NCBI GenBank assembly: GCA_026982835.1
Contig: JALSGI010000051.1
Coordinates: 1 to 6,528, forward strand
Direction of reading: 5' to 3'
Source of the DNA: Planctomycetota bacterium
Lineage (GTDB): Bacteria; Planctomycetota; Planctomycetia; Pirellulales; S012-138
DNA: 6,528 bases
Every line of letters begins with the position of its first letter. The stretch's first letter is position 1. Made by a program: the position numbers and the translations under genes. Positions 1 to 6,050 of the stretch are shown piece by piece. The notes under the pieces were generated by a model that saw only the letters and a program-made list of their open reading frames with translations, did not search any database and was not told the origin of the DNA.

Positions 1-364
1 TGGCCCTCCCGTCGGCGCGGATGATGATCGTGGCATCCGAGGGGGAGCGCTGGGTGCGCTTGAGAAATTCCCGCTCCCGGTTCAGCACCCGCGGCAGGTT
101 GGCCAGGGGCATCACCTCCCCGGCGTAGATGATCATCTCCTGGTCGGTGCCGGTGTCTTTCATCAGCTGGATGGTCAAGGCCACCTCGAAGGGTTGCTCG
201 GGCGGCTTGGCCAGTTCGCTTTTGGGGAGCTGGATTCGCTGGTCCTGCTCCGCCTCGGTGAAGTTGATAATCAGCATGAAGAAAGCGATCAGCTGGAAGG
301 TCATGTCGATCATGGGCGTCAGATCGGCTTCCAGCAGCTCGGTTTGCGCCTTTCGGTACTTCAT
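1..364 (-). CDS. exbD: ExbD/TolR-family biopolymer transport protein (3' end beyond window)
   Basis: This is a subunit of the inner-membrane ExbB-ExbD proton channel, which uses the proton gradient to power a periplasmic partner. The frame gives 121 residues from ATG 364-362 with no stop before the left edge, so the C-terminus is missing (the family is usually about 130-150 residues). The start MKYRKAQTELLEADLTPMID is typical: a short cytoplasmic tail, then one membrane segment at about residues 19-37. D20 in the motif LTPMIDMTF is the conserved proton-carrying aspartate, equivalent to D25 of E. coli ExbD. The periplasmic part follows and ends in ATIIIRADGRA, matching the conserved beta strand and Asp of the ExbD periplasmic fold. 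A GGAG ribosome site (complement of 375-378) lies 10 nt upstream. It is 62 nt downstream of exbB and surely co-transcribed. ExbD and TolR cannot be told apart here without the wider neighbourhood. Confidence 0.93.
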   Translation of the reverse strand, partial: MKYRKAQTELLEADLTPMIDMTFQLIAFFMLIINFTEAEQDQRIQLPKSELAKPPEQPFEVALTIQLMKDTGTDQEMIIYAGEVMPLANLPRVLNREREFLKRTQRSPSDATIIIRADGRA

Positions 365-374
365 GGAGTCGGTT

Positions 375-392
375 CTCCAGGAAACTCTGGAG
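375..392 (-). promoter_or_regulatory. Hairpin covering the exbD ribosome-binding site
   Basis: CTCCAG (375-380) and CTGGAG (387-392) form a perfect 6-bp stem with a 6-nt loop in the exbB-exbD spacer. On the minus-strand mRNA the downstream arm contains the GGAG that is the best Shine-Dalgarno for exbD, 10 nt before its ATG. Folding would hide this site. The structure is seen in the sequence; any effect on translation is inferred. Confidence 0.45.
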
Positions 393-426
393 GTGCAAAA
401 GCAACCTGGATCAGGCCGCGGGGCCC

Positions 427-1284
427 CTAGCCCTTGCGCACGGCGGATTCCAGGCGGCTCATCAAGTCTTCGCTGAGGATGCCGGCTTCCAGCACCAGCC
501 GGGCCAGGCGGTTGCGGAGGATGTTGTACACGGCAATGGCCGGAATGGCGATGGCCAGCCCGATCAGCGTCGTGAGCAAGGCGGTGGAGATCCCTTCGGC
601 CAGTTGGGCCGGCTTGGGCTGCCCGCCGCTGATGGCGATCTCGTCGAACGAGGCGATCATGCCCCAGACGGTGCCGAACAGGCCCACCATCGGGCTGATG
701 GTGCCGATCAAGGCCATGTAGCTAAGGCGGTGTTCCAGCTTCATGTTTTCCTGTTCGCCGACCTCCTGCATGGCTTCCAGGGCTTTGGCGTAACCGGCCT
801 GGATCTTGCTGATGCCGGCGGCCAGCACCTGGCCCAGCAGCGATTCGTCCTCGCGGGCCAGCTCGAACGCCTCGCGGTACTTCTTGCTGTTGAGGAACTC
901 CTCGAAGGCCTGCACCAGGTCCAGCGGCACGATGTTGTCCCGCCGCGTGGTAAGCAGGTTCATCACGATCAGGGCCACCAGGGTGAAACTGAGGGCCAGA
1001 AACACGATGGAGAAGAACCACCCCAGGGCGCCCAGCACCCACTGCAGGCGGCTCTTTCGTTTTCCTTCCCCCTGGCCGGCTTGTTCCCCGGCCCCTTGAT
1101 CGGCGGGTTGTTGGGCGGCCTGTTGGCCGCCGCCTTGGGCGGGTTGTTGTCCGCCGTCGTCGAATTCTTCCTCCTGGGCCACCGCCTGCGGCAGGGACAT
1201 CCCCTGCGGCAACCAGACGGCCCAGACGAGCACCAACGCTCCAAACAAACATCCCAGTACCAGCCAAGAGACGACTCCACGCAT
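427..1284 (-). CDS. exbB: ExbB/TolQ/MotA-family proton channel protein with signal peptide and Q/G-rich linker
   Basis: This is the pore-forming subunit of an ExbB-ExbD type motor, 285 residues. Residues 1-36 look like a signal peptide (hydrophobic core about 5-25, possible cleavage AVA/Q after A36). They are followed by an acidic and Gln/Gly/Ala-rich linker (37-74) and a basic patch KRKSR. Membrane segments lie at about 83-110, 189-212 and 233-256, with a cytoplasmic helical loop of about 75 residues between the first two. The core family motif GLFGTVWGMI (201-210) and TALLTTLIGL (234-243) carry the conserved threonines T205 and T239, matching T148 and T181 of E. coli ExbB. ATG 1284-1282 is supported by AGGAG (complement of 1293-1297), 8 nt away. 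The gene lies 115 nt after the TPR gene and 62 nt before exbD. Classical E. coli ExbB lacks the cleavable signal and the long linker. ExbB is preferred over TolQ because of the VGLFGTVWG form, but the family call is firmer than the symbol. Confidence 0.93.
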   Translation of the reverse strand: MRGVVSWLVLGCLFGALVLVWAVWLPQGMSLPQAVAQEEEFDDGGQQPAQGGGQQAAQQPADQGAGEQAGQGEGKRKSRLQWVLGALGWFFSIVFLALSFTLVALIVMNLLTTRRDNIVPLDLVQAFEEFLNSKKYREAFELAREDESLLGQVLAAGISKIQAGYAKALEAMQEVGEQENMKLEHRLSYMALIGTISPMVGLFGTVWGMIASFDEIAISGGQPKPAQLAEGISTALLTTLIGLAIAIPAIAVYNILRNRLARLVLEAGILSEDLMSRLESAVRKG

Positions 1285-1292
1285 GCGTCCAG

Positions 1293-1297
1293 CTCCT
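1293..1297 (-). promoter_or_regulatory. Ribosome-binding site of exbB
   Basis: AGGAG on the minus strand (CTCCT on plus) lies 8 nt before the ATG at 1284. It fixes the start that includes the whole signal peptide. No convincing separate promoter is seen in the 115-nt spacer, so exbB most likely depends on transcription from upstream. Confidence 0.7.
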
Positions 1298-1363
1298 ATG
1301 ACGAGTTGGTGGGAGGTGGTATTCGGGAAAGGGGGTCCTTTTCCTTGATCGTACTTGGTTGGA

Positions 1364-1396
1364 CAGTGCAGGTAAAGCAGCCCGCACTGGGCAGCT
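1364..1396 (-). other. Overlapping inverted repeats just after the TPR gene stop (weak terminator, attenuator or pseudoknot)
   Basis: AGCAGCCC (1376-1383) and GGGCAGCT (1389-1396) form an 8-bp stem with one A/A mismatch on the plus strand (U/U in the minus-strand RNA) and a 5-nt loop, starting 3 nt after the TAG at 1402-1400. The loop plus one stem base, GCACTG (1384-1389), is also perfectly complementary to CAGTGC (1364-1369). The two pairings either exclude each other or form an H-type pseudoknot. Only a very short T run follows in the minus direction, so a strong intrinsic terminator is unlikely. Partial termination or RNA processing between the TPR gene and exbB is possible but inferred. 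Confidence 0.35.
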
Positions 1397-1399
1397 CGG

Positions 1400-4300
1400 C
1401 TAGGGGGAAGCCTTGGCCCAGGGGCTGCTTTTGTAACGGGTCATCAGTCGGGCATGGGCTTCGTCGGCCCGTTCCGGGCGTCCCAACTTGCGCCACAGTT
1501 GGATCAGGTGGTACAGCGCTTCGGCGTGCTGTTCGGCGCTGCGATGGTAGAGCAGATCCACGTGGAGGAAGGCCAGCAGGGCCTCCCGAGGCTTGTTGGC
1601 GGCCAGGTGGCAGCGTCCCAGGGCGTTGTATAGCCGTGCCCGCAACTCGTAATCCGTGGGCGAAGCCTTGGCCACAATGCCTTCCAGCAGGGGCACGGCC
1701 TGGTCGAACTTGCCCTGGGCGGCCAGCGCCTCGGCCTTGCCCACCGTGGCACTGAGCAGCAGGGAGTTCAACTCGGGCTTACCCTGGGCCTGATTGATCA
1801 CCTGCTGGAACTGCCCGAGGGCCTGGTCGGCTTTCTTCTGCCGCAGCAGGGACTGGGCCTGCAGCACCTTGCCGCGGAGCTTCACGTCGGGCCAGGGGGC
1901 CTCTTCCAGCTTGGCATAGTATTCCACGGCCCGGTCCGGACGATTCAACGCCGAGAGCAACCGCCCGATCATTTCGTTGGCTTCAAAGTAGTGCCAGGAA
2001 CCCTGGTTGTTGTTCAGGAACGTCGTCATGGCCTTGCCGGCTTCCTTGAGGGCGTTTTCGTCCCCGCTTTGCAACGCCTTGCCGGCCAGGGCCAGGGCCT
2101 TGTAGAACTCCACTTCCTGCTTGACCAGCAGGTCCTTGACGTTTCCGGGATCGAGGTCTTTGTACCGCTCGAAGTTCCGCAAGGCCATGTCGTAATTGCC
2201 GTTGACGACCAGCCGCCGCACGGTGCGCAAGGCGGGGGGTTCCTTCTGATCCAGGCTGATCCACTGGATCTGGTTGACCGGCACGGTTTCGGTCTTTCCG
2301 GCCCGCTGAATCTTGATCTCTGTGCGGGTGATCCCCCCTTGAGGGATGGTGCCGGTGAGCTCCTTGCCGTCCTTGAGATGAATCGAATCGGCCCCTGCCC
2401 GGCCCGGAGCCAGCAGAGCCAGCAGCAGAAGAGGAGTCAGCAGGGCCTTGCGGCGGCGGCGTTGTTTTTTGTGCATGAAGATCGGCACGGCAACGGCCGC
2501 CCCCAGACCCACGACGACGATCGCAAACCACAGCAGCATGTTGATTCCTCCTCCTTCGGTTTGGGTGGACGAGGGTTGGGAAGGGCCGCCGGTTCCCGAA
2601 CCCGGCTGTTGCGGCGGCGAGGGGGTGTTGGCGGCCACCGGGGTCTTTGAATCCGGAGATGGGGCTTGTTCCTGTTGGCGTTGTCTTTCCTCGGTTTGCT
2701 TTTGCTTCAGGGCCAGCAGCCCCGTGGTCGGCTCGCCCAGAGCCCGCTGGATCCGCTTCAGCAAGCGGTCGTACTGCGGCCGCCAATCGGCCCCTCCCAT
2801 CTCGGGGAACAGGCGGTAGGTGATGGCAATATCCTTACTGGCCCGCTTGAGATACTCGTTTTTACGGGCGGGGTCTTTTTGCAGCTCGGCCAGTTCGTAG
2901 TGGCAGAGGGCCAGGTTGTATCGAGCTTCGTGGAAGTCGCTGCGAAGCTTTTCCTGCCGCTGCAGGATGGTAGACATGTAGGCCCAGCCCCAGATGATCC
3001 GTTTCCTCGTTTTCTTGCTCAAGTACCCGGCCATGGCTTGCTGGTAGCGGCGGGTGTCCTTGGACTGCCGCCCCCAGTGCTGGAAGGTGTAAGCGGCCTC
3101 TTTTTGGGCGTCCAGGGCACTGGGTTTTTCTTGCAGCACTTTCAGCAGCAGGTTGATCGCTTCCTTGAACTTGCCCTGCTGGCGAAGGCAATGGGCCAGG
3201 CGGACCTGGAGGGTGGGCACAGCTTCGGGACGGGTGGACTGCATGGTGGCGATCAGCCGCTGGTAGGCTTCGGCGGCGCGGGCGAAGTACTTGGTCGAAT
3301 CGGCCGACGTGCCCTGCACCCCGGTGAGCCCCTTGCCCATGCTCAAGAAGGTTTCGGCTACCCAGTGGAGCATGCCGGGGGAGGCTTGCTGGTTGGCGGC
3401 GATCTCGCCCAGGATGGACTCGAACCCTTGCACCAGGGTTTTGAGTTCCTGTTGCTTGGAGGAATCGTTCTTCAACGCGGCGATTTGCCGTTCCAGGTCC
3501 CGCCCCAGGGATGCATAGATGGCCATGAGCCGCTGGGCGCGCTGCTGGTCGGCCCCGCCTTCTTGCTGGACCATCTGCCGCAGCCGGCCCATGATCTCCT
3601 TGGCCTTGTCCATCTGCCGTACGCCCACGTAGGCCCGCAACGCCGCCTTGTATGTCTCCTCGACGAACTTCGGCTTGTCCCGGATCACCGGATCGGCGTT
3701 GGCCACCACGGCCAGGGGCCCCTGGGGACTCTGGAGCAGCTTCAAGGCGTCCGCGGCCCGGCCTTGCACCAGGTACAGCTGGGCCAGAGAAAGCACCCCA
3801 CTCAAGCGGCTGTAGGAGACCTGCTGGTCCTTCAGCGCGGCCACGCCCTTTTCCATCCGCGTTTGGGCCTGCTTGAGCAACTGGTCCCGTTGTGCCGGGT
3901 CGGCTTCCTTGTCCGTCAAACGGCGCAAGTACCAGGACCACAGCAAGGCCCCGGATTCCAGGTCGGCCAGGGGGCGCTGGGGGGAGTCGGATGCTACGCG
4001 GTCATAGTACTGGATGGCCTGCTGGTAGTTGCCGTCGCGGGCGGCAAGCTTGCCCAGCAGCATCCAGGCTAGGTCGCTAGTGGGGTCGTTGGGCCATCGG
4101 CGGGCCAGCATCTCGGCCACCTCGACCAGCTTGCGGGCATGGAACGGCCGGGCATCCACGCTCTCTTGGTTGTACGCGTCCAGGTAACTGCGCAGGGCGA
4201 TCTTGGCGCAATCCAGCGAGTTGGGGGCCGTGGGATAGAAGCGCGCCTGATACTGGCCCAGCACGGCCGCATCGTAATAGTGCCCCAGTTGGTAATGGAT

Positions 4301-5737
4301 ATAAGCCATCCGAAAGCGGATGGTGTGGATATCTTCCAGCGTGGTACTCTCGTCTCGCAGATCCAGGGCGGTGCGGAGCATCTTCAGGGCGTTTTCCCAC
4401 TCAGCTTGTATCTCCCGGCGGAGTTGTTTCACCTTGTTCTGGTCGGCGTTTTTCCCCTTGGCCAGTTCGGCATCAAGTTCTCCCTGTTTTTCCTGGGCCG
4501 TTTCGATCATCAGCGTGGCCCGATCGCGGGCGTCGGCAAAATCGACCGGCTGGTCGCTCAGTTTTTCGTACTTGGCCAGCAGCGTGCGGGCGGCGTCGCG
4601 GTTGGGGTTGGGAACTCGGATCACCGGCCGCAGCACCCGCACCAGCTCCCGCCGCAGCTTAGGAATGTCCTTCTTGTGCTTGGGGTCCTTTTCCCACTTC
4701 TTGATCAAGGCGTCGGCCGCCCGGGCGGTCTGGTAGGCGATCAGCAGTCCTTCCTGGGAACGGTCTTCCTCGCCCAGGGTGTTTTCCAGCCACTTGGTTC
4801 CCTGTTCCAGCACAGCTTCGTACTTGGCCTGCCGGGGATCGTTCCACACCTCCAGTTGCAGGGCCACGGCCTTGTTCATCAGGTTGCGGAACGCCGGGGA
4901 ACCGGTCACCACTTCGGCCACCTCGATCACGTCCTGAAAGGCCGAAAGCGCCTCCCGCAGCCGGCCCATCTCCTGGTAGCAGCGCCCCTCGAACAGGCGG
5001 GCCATCTGGCCCAGGAACCGGGTGCGGTTGTGCACGTAGAGGGTGTGGAACCGCTCTCGGGCCTGTTCCAGCAGTTGTTTGCGGCGGGGGTTCTTTTCCT
5101 CGAAGTGCAGGGCGAACTGGAACTCGGTCTGCCCCCAGAGCAAGCGGGCCTTGGCCCAATCGGAGTAGGCCTTGCGGCGGGCTTCGCGGACCTTGGGATC
5201 GGGACTGGCCGGGGGATAGATGCGGTATCTTTTTTCAAGCTCGGCCGCCGCGGTCTGGAACATCTTCAGGGCCCCTTCATAGAGCTGGTGGCCCTGCTGG
5301 ATGAGTTTTTTCTTCTCTGCCGGATCGTCGGTCTGCTCGGCCTGGATCAGCGTCCCCTCGGCCCGGCTCACCTCTACGTTGCCCAGCTGCAACTTGGCGT
5401 CCGGGGCCGAAGGGTGCTTGGGCGATTGCTTGAGAAAGCGGCGGAAGTAGTCGGCCGCCCGATCCAAAGTTTCCATGCGCCGCTTCAGGTCGCGTGTCTG
5501 GTTGGCGGCGCTTAAGGCCGTCAGTCCCAGTTCGTAGGGAATGGTTTGTTTCACCTCCGGGGGCACGTAGGGCTTTTGCTGCAGCGTGTCCAGGTACCAT
5601 TCGGCCGCGTCGTAGTAGCCCTGGGTGCGCAACGCTTCCAGGAACTCGGCCACCGGCTCTTGGGCCACACCGGCCGCAGGACCCCTTACGCACCAGGCCA
5701 CGCCGGCCAGCACGATCCAGGAGAGAATCCGTTTCAT
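1400..5737 (-). CDS. Giant exported TPR protein, apparent in-frame fusion of two secreted TPR proteins
   Basis: The product is 1445 residues, probably periplasmic or membrane-anchored; its exact function is unknown. Residues 1-25 are a signal peptide (MKRILSWIVLAGVAW start, cleavage GVA/Q). Residues 26-1000 are almost all helical with TPR-like hairpins, for example around 246-275, 470-502, 555-588, 645-675 and 842-873, and a charged coiled-coil-like stretch at about 415-455. Residues 1008-1066 are a Gln/Glu-rich then Pro/Ser/Gly-rich linker. A membrane segment (1067-1087), a basic cluster KKQRRRRK (1090-1097) and a signal-peptide-like segment ending AGA/D (1098-1116) follow. Next comes a small beta-rich segment (about 1117-1165, DSIHLKDGKELTGT and VPVNQIQWISLD), then further TPR-like helices to the end (1170-1435). 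ATG 5737-5735 is chosen because GAGGA lies 8 nt upstream and the signal peptide starts there; a TTG at 5773 would add 12 unlikely residues. The position upstream of exbB-exbD suggests a role with that motor, perhaps as a scaffold. TPRs bind protein partners; no enzymatic motif is seen. Confidence 0.85.
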   Translation of the reverse strand: MKRILSWIVLAGVAWCVRGPAAGVAQEPVAEFLEALRTQGYYDAAEWYLDTLQQKPYVPPEVKQTIPYELGLTALSAANQTRDLKRRMETLDRAADYFRRFLKQSPKHPSAPDAKLQLGNVEVSRAEGTLIQAEQTDDPAEKKKLIQQGHQLYEGALKMFQTAAAELEKRYRIYPPASPDPKVREARRKAYSDWAKARLLWGQTEFQFALHFEEKNPRRKQLLEQARERFHTLYVHNRTRFLGQMARLFEGRCYQEMGRLREALSAFQDVIEVAEVVTGSPAFRNLMNKAVALQLEVWNDPRQAKYEAVLEQGTKWLENTLGEEDRSQEGLLIAYQTARAADALIKKWEKDPKHKKDIPKLRRELVRVLRPVIRVPNPNRDAARTLLAKYEKLSDQPVDFADARDRATLMIETAQEKQGELDAELAKGKNADQNKVKQLRREIQAEWENALKMLRTALDLRDESTTLEDIHTIRFRMAYIHYQLGHYYDAAVLGQYQARFYPTAPNSLDCAKIALRSYLDAYNQESVDARPFHARKLVEVAEMLARRWPNDPTSDLAWMLLGKLAARDGNYQQAIQYYDRVASDSPQRPLADLESGALLWSWYLRRLTDKEADPAQRDQLLKQAQTRMEKGVAALKDQQVSYSRLSGVLSLAQLYLVQGRAADALKLLQSPQGPLAVVANADPVIRDKPKFVEETYKAALRAYVGVRQMDKAKEIMGRLRQMVQQEGGADQQRAQRLMAIYASLGRDLERQIAALKNDSSKQQELKTLVQGFESILGEIAANQQASPGMLHWVAETFLSMGKGLTGVQGTSADSTKYFARAAEAYQRLIATMQSTRPEAVPTLQVRLAHCLRQQGKFKEAINLLLKVLQEKPSALDAQKEAAYTFQHWGRQSKDTRRYQQAMAGYLSKKTRKRIIWGWAYMSTILQRQEKLRSDFHEARYNLALCHYELAELQKDPARKNEYLKRASKDIAITYRLFPEMGGADWRPQYDRLLKRIQRALGEPTTGLLALKQKQTEERQRQQEQAPSPDSKTPVAANTPSPPQQPGSGTGGPSQPSSTQTEGGGINMLLWFAIVVVGLGAAVAVPIFMHKKQRRRRKALLTPLLLLALLAPGRAGADSIHLKDGKELTGTIPQGGITRTEIKIQRAGKTETVPVNQIQWISLDQKEPPALRTVRRLVVNGNYDMALRNFERYKDLDPGNVKDLLVKQEVEFYKALALAGKALQSGDENALKEAGKAMTTFLNNNQGSWHYFEANEMIGRLLSALNRPDRAVEYYAKLEEAPWPDVKLRGKVLQAQSLLRQKKADQALGQFQQVINQAQGKPELNSLLLSATVGKAEALAAQGKFDQAVPLLEGIVAKASPTDYELRARLYNALGRCHLAANKPREALLAFLHVDLLYHRSAEQHAEALYHLIQLWRKLGRPERADEAHARLMTRYKSSPWAKASP
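2390..2539 (-). other. Fusion junction: membrane segment, basic cluster and internal signal-peptide-like segment
   Basis: This codes residues 1067-1116 of the giant TPR protein. In order: about 21 hydrophobic residues from M1067 (LLWFAIVVVGLGAAVAV core), then M1088-HKKQRRRRK, then a Leu-rich core of about 14 residues ending in PGRAGA/D. Taken alone, the part from M1088 is a textbook bacterial signal peptide with n-, h- and c-regions and an Ala-X-Ala-like cleavage site. In the intact chain the two hydrophobic stretches with the basic cluster between them would make a hairpin, with the basic loop in the cytoplasm (positive-inside rule) and both large TPR parts in the periplasm. Cleavage at A1116 would release the C-terminal 329 residues. 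The sequence order is seen; topology and processing are inferred. Confidence 0.7.
2537..2556 (-). promoter_or_regulatory. Strong internal Shine-Dalgarno and in-frame ATG inside the TPR gene
   Basis: On the minus strand AAGGAGGAGG (complement of 2547-2556) lies 7 nt before an in-frame ATG (2539-2537, residue M1067). This is a near-ideal ribosome site, better than the one at the gene's own start. It falls exactly at the boundary between the linker and the second half. Initiation here would give a 379-residue protein (1400-2539) made of the membrane hairpin plus the C-terminal module. The GGA repeats also encode Gly-Gly-Gly of the linker, so coincidence is possible. The later candidate start M1088 (2476-2474) has no ribosome site of its own. 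Confidence 0.45.
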
Positions 5738-5744
5738 CGCAGGT

Positions 5745-5749
5745 TCCTC
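5745..5749 (-). promoter_or_regulatory. Ribosome-binding site of the TPR gene
   Basis: GAGGA on the minus strand (TCCTC on plus) stands about 7-8 nt before the ATG at 5737. It decides this start over the TTG at 5773. Confidence 0.7.
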
Positions 5750-5858
5750 ACACGGGGACAAGGGCGGCCACAAGACATGCTCCAGTCCGGCAGAAGGAGG
5801 GACCAGCCGGGAAAGGATCCACTTGCTCGGAAAACCGAAAGGATCGCCACCGAAGCTC

Positions 5859-5878
5859 GCCGGAGAAAGCGTTCCGGC
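5859..5878 (-). promoter_or_regulatory. 5'-UTR stem-loop
   Basis: GCCGGA (5859-5864) and TCCGGC (5873-5878) form a perfect 6-bp GC-rich stem with an 8-nt loop, some 15-20 nt after the predicted transcription start and about 120 nt before the TPR start codon. No T run follows in the minus direction, so it is not a simple terminator. It may stabilise the mRNA or be a protein-binding site; this is inferred. Confidence 0.35.
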
Positions 5879-5899
5879 ACGACGACCCTAGCAAGTGCC

Positions 5900-5928
5900 A
5901 TTTTAGAGGGAATCCCTCGGGCAAGCAA
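5900..5928 (-). promoter_or_regulatory. Sigma70-type promoter with palindromic spacer, driving the TPR-exbB-exbD cluster
   Basis: On the minus strand a -10 box TAAAAT (complement of 5900-5905, 5 of 6 to consensus) and a -35 box TTGCTT (complement of 5923-5928, 3 of 6) are separated by exactly 17 bp. Transcription would start near 5893 and leave a leader of about 155 nt. The first 13 bp of the spacer next to the -10 box are the perfect palindrome GAGGGAATCCCTC (5906-5918), a likely operator. It is the best promoter in the region by eye. Planctomycete promoters are poorly catalogued, so the call is moderate. Confidence 0.5.
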
Positions 5929-6050
5929 ACAACTTGTCCCAGGAGCACTTCGCGCATTAACCGCGCAGGCAAAAGACACCGCGTTCCTCTCCACTGTTCC
6001 CGGTCAGCAACCCAAAGCACCAGACGCTCAAGAGGACGTGTACCTGCTTT

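Larger units (their letters stand above)
5738..6050. other. Non-coding leader region of the TPR-exbB-exbD cluster
   Basis: About 310 bp lie between the stop of the upstream gene and the TPR gene. It holds the promoter at 5900-5928 with its palindrome, a 5'-UTR stem-loop at 5859-5878 and the TPR ribosome site. AT-richer patches near 5895-5945 contrast with the GC-rich coding sequence. No clear intrinsic terminator for the upstream gene is seen; AAAGCA (6014-6019) and TGCTTT (6045-6050) could pair, but only over a 25-nt loop. No tRNA or recognisable riboswitch is visible. Confidence 0.6.

Noticed and set aside
129..476. Plus-strand frame of 115 codons opposite exbD
   Set aside because: It is antisense to the ExbD frame with its conserved LTPMID motif, and its Ser/Trp/Met-rich product resembles no family.
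722..1387. Minus-strand frame of 221 codons overlapping exbB
   Set aside because: It is Arg/Pro/Gly-rich, the usual +1 shadow of a GC-rich gene. The overlapping exbB frame has clear family motifs.
1376..1396. Strong Rho-independent terminator after the TPR gene
   Set aside because: The stem is reasonable but is followed by only about three T in the minus direction, so it is kept only as a weak structural element.
604..1755. Plus-strand open frame of 383 codons opposite exbB and the end of the TPR gene
   Set aside because: Its product is His/Gln/Gly/Arg-rich without any domain. It lies antisense to two well-supported genes and crosses their spacer. It is open because of the GC-rich codon bias of the opposite strand.
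2666..4072. Plus-strand open frame of 468 codons inside the TPR gene
   Set aside because: It is an antisense shadow: Gly/Leu/Gln/His-rich translation, no recognisable domain and no convincing ribosome site. The minus strand has a continuous TPR product here.
4139..5515. Plus-strand open frame of 458 codons inside the TPR gene
   Set aside because: It has the same composition as the other antisense frame and no domain. It is explained by codon bias of the real gene.
5738..5773. Longer TPR start at TTG 5773
   Set aside because: It would put 12 residues including Pro-Pro and Glu-Glu before the signal peptide. The ATG at 5737 has a better-placed ribosome site and a standard signal peptide start.
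5952..5966. Inverted repeat GCGC-attaacc-GCGC in the leader region
   Set aside because: It has four-base self-complementary arms only, and chance occurrence is likely in GC-rich DNA.
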